Shown one piece after another: positions 9,601 through 17,741 of a DNA stretch of 64,000 nt (the first letter of the stretch is position 1; each line of letters opens with the position of its first letter). This DNA is from Sphingobacterium tenebrionis (GTDB taxonomy: Bacteria; Bacteroidota; Bacteroidia; Sphingobacteriales; Sphingobacteriaceae). The DNA lies in contig NZ_JAYLLN010000002.1 of the NCBI RefSeq assembly GCF_037126265.1, forward strand, positions 111,313 through 175,312. Direction: 5' to 3'. A model generated the notes under the pieces. The model was not told the origin of the DNA. It saw only the letters and a list, made by a program, of their open reading frames with translations, and made no database searches. A program made the position numbers and the translations under genes.

Positions 9601-9891
9601 ATGACAGTTCAAAATCAAGTAAATTTTGTTCCTTACGCGGTAGCGGGAATATTGCTGATGGTTCCGGCCATTGCTATGCAATTCACTAATGAAGTTAATT
9701 GGAGCCTATTCGATTTTTTAGTGGCTGCGGTATTATTATTTGCGGCGGCATTTGGGATCGACCTGATCTACAGAAATGTAAAGAATAAAAGTAAGAGCTG
9801 GATCTATATCCTATTGGTATTGTTCGTTCTGGCGGTTATCTGGGCAGAAATGGCCGTAGGTATTTTCGGTAGCCCGATTGCTGGAAGCTAG
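9601..9891 (+). CDS. Small three-helix membrane protein, unknown function
   Basis: This 96-residue protein consists almost entirely of three hydrophobic segments (about residues 9-27, 36-54 and 66-88) with a basic loop KNKSKS before the third. It has no signal peptide and no recognisable catalytic motif. An A/G-rich stretch and an ATG follow a plausible promoter. It precedes a HAD phosphatase by 58 bp on the same strand, but that gene appears to have its own promoter, so linkage is uncertain. Short Bacteroidota membrane proteins of this kind are widely annotated as hypothetical, and I do not recognise a family. Confidence 0.65.
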   Translation: MTVQNQVNFVPYAVAGILLMVPAIAMQFTNEVNWSLFDFLVAAVLLFAAAFGIDLIYRNVKNKSKSWIYILLVLFVLAVIWAEMAVGIFGSPIAGS

Positions 9892-9937
9892 TATGTTAAG
9901 TTTTTTTAAAATAACAGTCTGTTAATATTGTGTTGGT

Positions 9938-9945
9938 TAACTTTG
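9938..9945 (+). promoter_or_regulatory. -7 element immediately before the HAD gene
   Basis: TAACTTTG, followed by C, is an exact TAnnTTTG match only 5 nt before the ATG at 9950. If used, the transcript would be leaderless or nearly so. A -33 TTG at ideal spacing is not obvious. Confidence 0.45.
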
Positions 9946-9949
9946 CAGC

Positions 9950-10600
9950 ATGAGAAACATCAACGCTGTTCTATTCGACATGGACGGTACTTTAATTGAT
10001 TCAGAGTACTTTTATTTTAGCAACTGGGCACCGATCTTAAAATCGGATTACGATTTTGAGATCGATTTTGACGATTGGATCCGTGACTTTGCAGGTCATA
10101 CCTTAAAGGATAATGTAGAGATGCTGAACCGGGAGCATCAGCTTCAGGTAGATGAAGAAGATATGTGGTTCGCAACACGGGCCAATTATGCCAAGGCAAA
10201 CATGAAGAACATCCGCTTAATGCCGCATGCAAAAGAAATCCTAGAGAAAGCAAAGGCAGAAGGGCTTACTTTAGGCTTGGTGACCTCTAGCTACCAAACT
10301 ACCGTACAAACTGTTCTGGGAGAACATCAACTATTGGATTATTTCTCCTTTTTCGTGACCCGTGAATTGGTGGAAAGCCCAAAGCCAAATCCAGAACCCT
10401 ATTTATTGGCGGTCGAAAAGCTAAATATACCCAAGGAAGAGATTGTGGTCATTGAAGATACCAGTACCGGATGTACAGCAGCCAAGGACGCAGGACTGTA
10501 CTGTATAGCCGTGAGCAAACAAGCGGTAGAACGCCAAAGACTTAACCATGCTGATTTACTTTTAAACGATTTAGCAGAGGTAAAAAATTCGTTATTTTAA
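9950..10600 (+). CDS. HAD-superfamily phosphatase / phosphoglucomutase-like
   Basis: This 216-residue cytoplasmic protein belongs to the beta-phosphoglucomutase/gph-like HAD subfamily with a helical cap. Motif I is FDMDGTLIDSE (nucleophile Asp at about 9), motif II is TSS at about 112, the motif III lysine lies in SPKPNPEPYL, and motif IV is VIEDTSTG. All catalytic positions are intact. The substrate cannot be told from sequence; sugar phosphates are the usual substrates for this group. It lies just upstream of the oxidoreductase/GH76 operon, with a 59-bp gap that may contain a separate promoter. A role in sugar metabolism is plausible by context only. Confidence 0.85.
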   Translation: MRNINAVLFDMDGTLIDSEYFYFSNWAPILKSDYDFEIDFDDWIRDFAGHTLKDNVEMLNREHQLQVDEEDMWFATRANYAKANMKNIRLMPHAKEILEKAKAEGLTLGLVTSSYQTTVQTVLGEHQLLDYFSFFVTRELVESPKPNPEPYLLAVEKLNIPKEEIVVIEDTSTGCTAAKDAGLYCIAVSKQAVERQRLNHADLLLNDLAEVKNSLF

Positions 10601-10659
10601 GATGTAAGCCTTTTATCTTTCCGTAATATTCGTAAATTTAGTTTCTTGATTATAAACTT

Positions 10660-11139
10660 ATGAATAGACGGACGGCGCTAAAGCAGTTTTTCGTGCTGGC
10701 AGGGGGAATCTGGATTGCTTCCTCTTGCGACTTCAGCGCGGAAGCCCCCAGCATAGCATTAAAACAGATCAAACTGACCAAGGCCGATGAGGAACTCTTG
10801 GCAGAACTGTTGGAAACCATCATCCCCAAAACCGATAGCCCTGGAGCAAAAGATTTAAAACTGCACCTCTTCGTCATGAAGATGGTCGATGATTGCGAAA
10901 GTCCCGAAAACCAGGAGGCTTTCCTAAAGGGGCTAAAAGCGGTGCCTAAACCTCAAAATAATCCTCAAACCGAATTGATGAGCTATTTGGAAGGTCTTCC
11001 AAAGGACGATGTCTTTCTCCGCATCCTGAAAAGACGCGGTATCCAAGGCTATAAGAATTCCGAATACGTGATGAAGAATAAATTGATCTATGAACTGGTT
11101 CCTGCTAGGTATGATGGGGCGTTAAAAATCAAGGCATAA
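10660..11139 (+). CDS. Gluconate 2-dehydrogenase subunit 3-like protein (Tat lipoprotein)
   Basis: This 159-residue protein matches the gluconate 2-dehydrogenase subunit 3 family. That small subunit accompanies periplasmic GMC-type flavoprotein dehydrogenases. The N-terminus MNRRTALKQFFVLAGG is a twin-arginine signal and is followed by a lipobox-like IASSC (Cys at about 24). This implies export of a folded partner and possible lipid anchoring. The segment around ELLETIIPKTDSPGAKD is typical of the family. Its stop is 2 bp before the GMC oxidoreductase start, so the two are translationally linked and probably form one complex in which this subunit carries the Tat signal for the flavoprotein. 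Confidence 0.85.
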   Translation: MNRRTALKQFFVLAGGIWIASSCDFSAEAPSIALKQIKLTKADEELLAELLETIIPKTDSPGAKDLKLHLFVMKMVDDCESPENQEAFLKGLKAVPKPQNNPQTELMSYLEGLPKDDVFLRILKRRGIQGYKNSEYVMKNKLIYELVPARYDGALKIKA

Positions 11140-11141
11140 AA

Positions 11142-12857
11142 ATGGCAAATCTGAATATAGATACACGAGATAACCGCACTTACGATGCCATCGTGATCGG
11201 TTCTGGAATCAGTGGGGGATGGACAGCTAAGGAATTGTGTGAAAAGGGGCTGAAAACTTTGGTCCTGGAACGTGGAAGGGATGTGAAACATGTAAAGGAT
11301 TATCCCACCACGAACCTCTATCCTTGGGAATTTGAACATCGGAATGAACTGCCCTATGCGGTAAAACAGGAAAACCCGATCGTTAACCGTTGCTATGCTT
11401 TTCATGAGGATGCCGCTCATTTTTTTGTGAAGGATAAGGAGCATCCCTATGTGCAGGAAAAGCCCTTCGATTGGATCAGGGGGTATCAGGTAGGGGGTAA
11501 ATCCTTGCTTTGGGCAAGACAGACCCAGCGATGGTCGGACTTTGATTTTGAAGGTCCTGCCAGAGATGGATTTGCCGTGGATTGGCCAATCCGCTATGCG
11601 GATATCAAACCTTGGTACGATCATGTGGAACGTTTTGCCGGTATTGCAGGGGATAGGGATGGTCTTCCGGAATTACCGGATGGGGAATTCCTACCGGCCT
11701 ATCCGCTAAACATCGTCGAAAAATATTTCAAACAGCAAGTGGAGCAGAAATATCCCGAAAGAAAGGTGATCTCTGCCCGCTGTGCGCACCTATCCCATGC
11801 CAATCAGATTCACATCGATCAAGGCAGGGTGAAATGTCAAAATAGAACCTTATGCCAGCGAGGCTGTCCCTTTGGAGGTTATTTCAGTTCGAATGCCTCT
11901 ACCTTACCCTGGGCAGCAAAGACTGGAAATATGACCTTACGACCAAATTCCGTCGTGCATTCTATTTTATATGATGAAAGCAAGGGGAAGGCAATAGGGG
12001 TAAAAGTCATCGACAAGGACAGCAAAGAAGAAATCGATTTCTTCGCGAAAGTAATCTTCCTGAATGCTGCGGCACTCAATTCCAATTTATTGCTGCTGAA
12101 TTCCACCTCCCAACGTTTTCCAAATGGTTTGGGAAATGATAGTGGTACGCTGGGTAAATATGTGGCCTTCCACAATTACAGCGCAAGGATTTCTGCGGAG
12201 TATGAAGGCTATCTGGATTATAAAACCGATGGTAGGAACCCTGCCGGTGGTGGTTATATCCCGAGATTCCGTAACCTGCATAAACAGGAAACGGATTATC
12301 TACGGGGCTATGCTGCTGGTTTTGGAGCCTACCGTTCCTCTTATTCGGATGAATCTGGATTAGGGATTTCGCTTAAGGAATCCATCCTCAACCCGAAGCT
12401 TGGAAACTGGGGCGTGGGTTCGCATATGATGGGGGAGACCATACCGAAGGCTTCTAATTATGTAGCCTTGGATGGAAAGGAGAAAGATGAATGGGGAATG
12501 CCATTGTTGCGGGTGTCGGTTGATTACGATGATAATGATAATAAGATGAAGAAGGATTATCTCGATACGATGGAAGAGATGTTCCTGGCAGCAGGTTTTA
12601 AGAATATCCAACGTAATGATGCCTGGCAGGCACCGGGATTGGATATCCACGAAATGGGCGGCGTAAGGATGGGCCTGGATCCGAAGACCTCCATGTTGAA
12701 CAAATGGCACCAGCTACACGCCTGTAAAAATGTATATGTGACGGATGGTTCGAGCATGACCTCGACATCCACCCAGAACCCTTCCCTGACTTATATGGCT
12801 TTTGCAGCAAGGGCCGTAGATCATGCTGTTTCAGAACTTAAAAAAGGAAATTTATAA
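11142..12857 (+). CDS. GMC-family FAD-dependent oxidoreductase
   Basis: This 571-residue flavoprotein has an N-terminal Rossmann dinucleotide fold (VIGSGISGGWTAKEL, about residues 18-32) and a C-terminal GMC domain. Catalytic-region signatures are HEMGGVRMG and the final TSTQNPSLT-MAFA. It has no signal peptide of its own. Paired with the Tat-signal subunit upstream, it is probably co-exported and oxidises a sugar or glycoside in the periplasm. In related GMC plus subunit-3 systems (LacA/LacC type) the reaction is C3 oxidation of glycosides to 3-keto sugars, passed to a cytochrome. No cytochrome gene is adjacent here, so the electron acceptor and exact substrate are unknown. The stop is one base from the next start. 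Confidence 0.88.
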   Translation: MANLNIDTRDNRTYDAIVIGSGISGGWTAKELCEKGLKTLVLERGRDVKHVKDYPTTNLYPWEFEHRNELPYAVKQENPIVNRCYAFHEDAAHFFVKDKEHPYVQEKPFDWIRGYQVGGKSLLWARQTQRWSDFDFEGPARDGFAVDWPIRYADIKPWYDHVERFAGIAGDRDGLPELPDGEFLPAYPLNIVEKYFKQQVEQKYPERKVISARCAHLSHANQIHIDQGRVKCQNRTLCQRGCPFGGYFSSNASTLPWAAKTGNMTLRPNSVVHSILYDESKGKAIGVKVIDKDSKEEIDFFAKVIFLNAAALNSNLLLLNSTSQRFPNGLGNDSGTLGKYVAFHNYSARISAEYEGYLDYKTDGRNPAGGGYIPRFRNLHKQETDYLRGYAAGFGAYRSSYSDESGLGISLKESILNPKLGNWGVGSHMMGETIPKASNYVALDGKEKDEWGMPLLRVSVDYDDNDNKMKKDYLDTMEEMFLAAGFKNIQRNDAWQAPGLDIHEMGGVRMGLDPKTSMLNKWHQLHACKNVYVTDGSSMTSTSTQNPSLTYMAFAARAVDHAVSELKKGNL

Positions 12858-12858
12858 G

Positions 12859-14046
12859 ATGAGAATAATCAACCTAACCAACCTGTTTTTTTTCTTATTT
12901 ATCCTGGATACGGGCTTTGCGTCAGCACAGCCCAAACCGGCTAAACTTAGCCCACAACAAAGGGCTCAAATTATTTTGGATTCCATCTATACCCATTATG
13001 CGGTGAATGGAAGTTTCTTGTTGCGCGAAAATTATCCTTTTGATGCAGGCTATCAGGCCAGTTATCTGGGGGATAATAAACCCGCTCCGAAAGGGAATGC
13101 GTATTCCTACCTCTGGCCATTTTCCGGTACTTTATCTGCGCAGGTGGCTCTTTTGGAAAGCCAACCTAAGAACAAGGCCAAGAGGAAGGAGATCGATATG
13201 AAGGTATTGACCGGATTGGAGGAGTATATAGACCAAAGAGCACCGGTGGGCTATGCTTCCTATGTACGAACGGCACGGCAATCGGATCGGTTTTACGATG
13301 ATAATGTCTGGCTGGGGATAGATTTTGCGGATCTGTACTTAGCTACCAAAGACAAAAAGTACTTGGCGAAATCGGAAGAAATCTGGCGCTTTGTGGCGAG
13401 CGGGATGGATGATAAATTAGGCGGAGGGATTTATTGGTGTGAACAAAAAAAGGAATCAAAGAATACCTGTTCCAATGCACCAGGTGTTGTTTTTTTGATG
13501 AAACTATATCAGGCAACCAAGAAGAAAACGTATTTGGATCAAGCTGTTTCCTTGTATGCTTGGACGAAGAAAAACCTACAGGATCCGACGGACCATTTGT
13601 ATTTTGATCATGTGACCTTGTCGGGGAAGATCGGAAGGGCGAAATTTCCTTATAACTCCGGACAGATGTTGCAGGCTGCGGTGTTGTTGTATGAAGTAGG
13701 GAAGGAGAAGAGGTATTTGGAAGATGCGCAAGCCATTGCGAAATCTGCTCATGGATATTTTTTCCATGACGAGGAGGAAAGGGCAGGGAAAAGGTTCAGG
13801 TTATTGAAGAATTCGGATATTTGGTTTATTGCGGTGATGATGAGGGGATTTGTGGAGTTGTACCAGGTGGATAGGGATCCGGTTTATTTGCAGAGTTTTA
13901 AGGATAATTTGGATTATGCCTGGGAAAATCTGAAGGATGAGAATGGATTGTTCTATAAGGATTGGAAAGGAGAACGGAAAAACAATAAGAAATGGTTGCT
14001 TGATCAAGCCGCCATGGCGGAAATGAACGCAAGGTTAAAATTTTAG
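12859..14046 (+). CDS. Secreted GH76-like glycosidase (alpha-1,6-mannanase family)
   Basis: The protein is 395 residues from the ATG at 12859. I chose this start because it begins directly after the GMC stop and a clean signal peptide (ending near FASAQ) follows; the frame also contains an upstream ATG at 12823 inside the GMC gene. The (alpha/alpha)6 domain shows GH76 signatures: YDDNVWLGIDFADLY (the adjacent acidic pair), GGGIYWCEQ and a CSNAPGVVFLMKLY segment. A late PYNSGQMLQAA motif follows. GH76 enzymes are endo-alpha-1,6-mannanases or transferases; some remote relatives act on other sugars. It is the third gene of the oxidoreductase operon, which ties sugar oxidation to polysaccharide cleavage. 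Confidence 0.75.
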   Translation: MRIINLTNLFFFLFILDTGFASAQPKPAKLSPQQRAQIILDSIYTHYAVNGSFLLRENYPFDAGYQASYLGDNKPAPKGNAYSYLWPFSGTLSAQVALLESQPKNKAKRKEIDMKVLTGLEEYIDQRAPVGYASYVRTARQSDRFYDDNVWLGIDFADLYLATKDKKYLAKSEEIWRFVASGMDDKLGGGIYWCEQKKESKNTCSNAPGVVFLMKLYQATKKKTYLDQAVSLYAWTKKNLQDPTDHLYFDHVTLSGKIGRAKFPYNSGQMLQAAVLLYEVGKEKRYLEDAQAIAKSAHGYFFHDEEERAGKRFRLLKNSDIWFIAVMMRGFVELYQVDRDPVYLQSFKDNLDYAWENLKDENGLFYKDWKGERKNNKKWLLDQAAMAEMNARLKF

Positions 14047-14081
14047 GTTTTTTTGTGGGTAGGACCTCATTGAAGGGGTTA

Positions 14082-14275
14082 GCGTCATTGCGAGGAGGTA
14101 CTTTCCGCGTCATTGCGAGGAGGTACGACGAAGCAATCTTTCTCCATGTCATGCTGAGCGCAGTCGAAGCATCTGTTCGTATGCAACCGTTCAGATCCTT
14201 CGACGATGCGCAGGATGACACAGTCCAAAGATTGCTTCGTTCCTCGCAATGACGGAGTGATTCGCAATGACGGGG
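14082..14275. repeat. Nested palindromic intergenic element, copy 1
   Basis: Outer arms CGTCATTGCGAGGAGGTAC (14083-14101, repeated from 14108) pair with CGCAATGACGG copies ending at 14255 and 14274. An arm ending CGAAGCAATCTTT pairs with AAAGATTGCTTCG. Inside lies a second inverted pair (TGTCATGCTGAGCG... and ...GCGCAGGATGACA). A second copy is at 63757-63902. It is a REP-like, non-coding mobile or structural repeat. The left and right outer arms are duplicated, as if one element had inserted in another. Confidence 0.8.
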
Positions 14276-14365
14276 AAAAGTACAAGAAACAGTAACCAAA
14301 CCTATGATTTTCGCTATAAAATCATGCTTAAAGCATATTTAAACCGTGTTTTTATATGCCAAACA

Positions 14366-14497
14366 TACATTTTACATACTTTCACATTACTTTCATCCTA
14401 CTTTCGCTCGGAAGGAAACCACCACTCAACCAATCCTTAACCACCACTCAACCACTGCTCAACCACCCCTCAACCAATTTCCAACAACCTACCACCA
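14366..14497. repeat. Degenerate 11-bp-period array
   Basis: Units start every 11 bp at 14377, 14388, 14399, 14410, 14421, 14432, 14443, 14454, 14465 and 14476. The first three are TACTTTCACAT, TACTTTCATCC and TACTTTCGCTC. From 14421 they follow a CTCAACC-ending form (ACCACTCAACC, ACTGCTCAACC, ACCCCTCAACC). The phase is kept across the change of unit. A related array occurs at 47076-47165. Confidence 0.75.
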
Positions 14498-14703
14498 CCC
14501 AACCCCCTCCACCTCAACATTTAACATAATTTTTCCAATTTTTTCCAAAAATTAACAACTCATGGATAATAAATCTATTTAGCCAGCGTTTTAATCTTAC
14601 TGTAACTAATCTGATACAAATCTTACTAAAAAACTAAACCGTTTTAGTAATTACATTGAAACATATAAACCTTTAAATAATTATATACTAAACGTTAATT
14701 AAC

Positions 14704-17700
14704 ATGCCGAACTATTACAGTAAACAAAATCATCGCACAGGCTTTGTACGGGGGAGTATTTTATGCTTTGCCCTCTTGGCCTGCAGCTATGGGTATGCCA
14801 ATGCCATGCCTAAAGCTGCCACCGTTGAGGTAAATTCCGTAATCGCTCAACAGACAGTTACCGGAACGGTGAAGAACAGTGCCAATGGATCACCCTTATC
14901 AGGGGTTACCATTAAGGTCAAAGGAAAGGATGCCAGCACCCAAACAGATGCCTCCGGAAAATTCAGCATTGCCGCCGAAAATGGCGATGTCCTACAGGTA
15001 AGCTATATTGGCTTCGCCAACCAGGAGGTCACCGTTAGTGGCACCATGGCCAATGTCAATCTGATTTCCGAAGAAGAAAGTCTGGAGGAAGTAGTGGTGG
15101 TCGGATACGGTACACAAAGAAGGAAGGAAATCACCTCTGCTGTAGCCTCCGTAAAAGAAAAAGATTTCAATAAAGGCGGGATGCGTAGTCCCATGGACCT
15201 TGTTCAGGGAAAAGTGGCCGGTCTGAACATCACCCGTACCCAAGGTAGCAATCCCAATTCCAGTACCAGCATCCAATTACGGGGTATGGCTTCCCTAAAA
15301 GGAACCAATTCACCCTTGATTGTAGTCGATGGTATTCCGGGCGGGAACTTGGATCTGATCAAACAGGGCGATATCGAATCCATCGATGTCCTGAAGGACG
15401 GTTCCGCCGCTGCGATCTATGGTACCCGCGGTAATGGCGGGGTCATCTTGGTCACTACCAAGAAAGGGAAAGCAGGAGCCGCCCAATTCGAATACATGAC
15501 CTATGGACAGACCGAAAGAGTCAACCGAAAACCTAGCATGTTAAGTGCCGATCAATTCCGACAGCTGATCGTTCAGGGTGAAAACAAACCCGATCTTGAT
15601 CTTGGTGCTTCCACCGATCTATACGATGAGCTGATCAATAAGGACAATTTTTCCCATTTCCATAATTTCATCGCCAGTGGTGGGGGAGAAAATTCCACTT
15701 ACCGGGCATCCTTCAACTATGAAAATGCTAAGGGTATTGCCAAACAGAATGGAAGAGAACAATTTGGAGGGCGTATCAACTTCAATCAGACAGGTTTGGA
15801 TAACCGTTTGACATTGACCGCTAACCTGGCTGCCAATTTCAATAAGGCCAATCTTTTAGGCGGAAAGACAGGCGATTTTGAGCAGACTATCCAAAGAAAT
15901 CCGACGGCACCCATCATGAATCCGGATGGGACCTACTATCAAACACAAGAATATAACAACTATAACCCGATGAGCCGTTTGGCCCATAGGATCGAAGAGC
16001 GAAACCAGCAGACCTTCTCCGGAGATGCTCGCTTGAAATTCCAGATATTGGATGAATTAAGCGTGTCCGCCTTCGGTTCCTACGTTCGCGACAACTGGAA
16101 TGACCGACAATATCGGTCGATCCTGGATTGGGACCAACGGCCGGATGATACCGAATATGATGGAACAGGATATGCCTATAAGCGTAACGACCTGAACTGG
16201 ACCAAAACGTTCGAAAGTACCATCGACTATAACAAAACCTTCAACGATGTACATACCTTCACCGGTCTATTGGGCTACAGTTACCAATACATGACCGCGG
16301 AGTATTTCAACATGTCGAACTCGGGATTTTCCACCGATGGATTCCTGGATTGGGATTTCAATTCCGGAACAGCTATCATCAATACCAAATACCCTAGACC
16401 AGCTTTAGGATCTTTCAAGGATGAAAATACGCTGATCGCCTTCTTTGGAAGGGTTAACTACAATTATGCGGATAAATATTTCGTGACGGCGATCCTTCGT
16501 AGAGAGGGTTCCTCTAAGTTTGGAGCGAACAATAAATGGGGTAACTTCCCAGCGATCTCCGCTGGTTGGAACATCAGCAACGAAGATTTCTTCGGCAACA
16601 AGGACGTGGTCAATGAATTGAAACTTCGCGCTGGATATGGGGTTACAGGTAACCAAGGGATCCCGAATTACCTTTCCTTTATCCGTTTAGGTACGGGCGG
16701 GTATTACCCACAGGATGGGGTATATTACCAGACCTATGGTGTAGAGAACAATGCCAACCCGGATCTGAAATGGGAACAGAAGGCAGAGACCAACATCGGT
16801 TTGGATTTTGCGCTCCTAAACAGCAAGATCACTGGTGCATTGGATGTCTACCATCGGAAGACCACCGACCTTCTGTATGAATATAATGCGCAATTGCCTG
16901 CCTATGTGCAGCCAAGCATTTGGTATAACGTAGGAGAGGTGGTGAACAAAGGGGTGGAACTGCAATTGACCGCTTTCCCAATCTCTAGGGAAAACTTCAC
17001 CTGGCAGGTCGATTTCACCGGTAATTACCAGAAAAATAAATTGGCGAAACTTTCCAGCGATATCTTCAAAAGCAACTGGTTGGAATTCGGAGGACTTCCT
17101 AGTCCGGGGAATTTAGGTAATGCCATGCGTTTGGAAGAAGGCGGCGAGATCGGGAATTTCTATGGTAAACGTTTTGCCGGATTCGATGACGAAGGGAAAT
17201 GGCTTTTCTATAAAGCCGATGGCAGCACCGCCCATGCCGGAGATATGAACAACGATGACCGTGCGTATATCGGAAACGGGATACCAAAATTCCAGGCTTC
17301 CCTGGGTAACCGTTTTACCTATAAAGGTTTTGACCTGACGGTATTCCTTCGAGGAAAATTCAAGTATGATATCCTAAATACGGCCGACATGTTCTTTGGT
17401 AACAAGAAATGGATTCCGAACAATGTTTTTGAGTCTGCTTTTGGAAAGCATGATCAATTGAACGATGATCCACAGTATTCCGATTACTACCTAGAGAATG
17501 GTTCCTTTGTTAAGATTGACAACATCACCTTAGGTTATAACATCAGAACCAAGACCCCGTTGATCCGCAATATGTATGTATACCTGACAGCAAGAAATAT
17601 TGCGACTATTACGTCCTATTCAGGGATCGATCCGGAGCTGCAGGATACTGGTTTTGATGGCGGGATAGATTCGCGTGGTTTTTATCCGAGGACGCAATCA

Positions 17701-17730
17701 TGGACGATGGGATTAAATATTGGCTTTTAA
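14704..17730 (+). CDS. SusC/RagA-family TonB-linked outer-membrane transporter
   Basis: This 1008-residue outer-membrane beta-barrel imports a bound oligomer (usually oligosaccharide or peptide) with TonB energy. A signal peptide ends near YANAMP. A carboxypeptidase-regulatory-like domain follows (about 52-125), starting TVTGTVKNSANGSPLSG. The SusC signature with TonB box LEEVVVVGYGTQ is at about 132-143. Then come the plug (VQGKVAGLNIT; DVLKDGSAAAIYGTRGNGGV) and the barrel, ending in TMGLNIGF. It has no STN domain, so it is not expected to signal through FecR/ECF. The partner SusD follows immediately. No glycosidase is linked on the same strand, so the substrate is unknown. Confidence 0.93.
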   Translation: MPNYYSKQNHRTGFVRGSILCFALLACSYGYANAMPKAATVEVNSVIAQQTVTGTVKNSANGSPLSGVTIKVKGKDASTQTDASGKFSIAAENGDVLQVSYIGFANQEVTVSGTMANVNLISEEESLEEVVVVGYGTQRRKEITSAVASVKEKDFNKGGMRSPMDLVQGKVAGLNITRTQGSNPNSSTSIQLRGMASLKGTNSPLIVVDGIPGGNLDLIKQGDIESIDVLKDGSAAAIYGTRGNGGVILVTTKKGKAGAAQFEYMTYGQTERVNRKPSMLSADQFRQLIVQGENKPDLDLGASTDLYDELINKDNFSHFHNFIASGGGENSTYRASFNYENAKGIAKQNGREQFGGRINFNQTGLDNRLTLTANLAANFNKANLLGGKTGDFEQTIQRNPTAPIMNPDGTYYQTQEYNNYNPMSRLAHRIEERNQQTFSGDARLKFQILDELSVSAFGSYVRDNWNDRQYRSILDWDQRPDDTEYDGTGYAYKRNDLNWTKTFESTIDYNKTFNDVHTFTGLLGYSYQYMTAEYFNMSNSGFSTDGFLDWDFNSGTAIINTKYPRPALGSFKDENTLIAFFGRVNYNYADKYFVTAILRREGSSKFGANNKWGNFPAISAGWNISNEDFFGNKDVVNELKLRAGYGVTGNQGIPNYLSFIRLGTGGYYPQDGVYYQTYGVENNANPDLKWEQKAETNIGLDFALLNSKITGALDVYHRKTTDLLYEYNAQLPAYVQPSIWYNVGEVVNKGVELQLTAFPISRENFTWQVDFTGNYQKNKLAKLSSDIFKSNWLEFGGLPSPGNLGNAMRLEEGGEIGNFYGKRFAGFDDEGKWLFYKADGSTAHAGDMNNDDRAYIGNGIPKFQASLGNRFTYKGFDLTVFLRGKFKYDILNTADMFFGNKKWIPNNVFESAFGKHDQLNDDPQYSDYYLENGSFVKIDNITLGYNIRTKTPLIRNMYVYLTARNIATITSYSGIDPELQDTGFDGGIDSRGFYPRTQSWTMGLNIGF

Positions 17731-17741
17731 AGGAGGGAATT

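Larger units (their letters stand above)
14047..14703. other. 657-bp gene-free region before the first susC
   Basis: It contains a nested palindromic repeat element (14082-14275), an 8-bp perfect hairpin at 14304-14324 (ATGATTTT/AAAATCAT), an 11-bp-period array (14366-14497) and an AT-rich stretch next to the susC start. Short reading frames here lie inside the repeats and do not look coding. No clear TAnnTTTG promoter was found in the last 150 bp. Confidence 0.7.

Noticed and set aside
12823..12858. Earlier start of the GH76-like gene inside the GMC gene
   Set aside because: The added residues would precede and spoil the signal peptide; the ATG at 12859 directly follows the GMC stop.
13898..14299. 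Reading frames in and next to the palindromic element at 14.1 kb
   Set aside because: They exist only because the repeat lacks stops in some frames; the peptides mirror repeat arms.
14377..14486. CRISPR array
   Set aside because: The units are contiguous 11-mers without spacers, and no cas gene is nearby.
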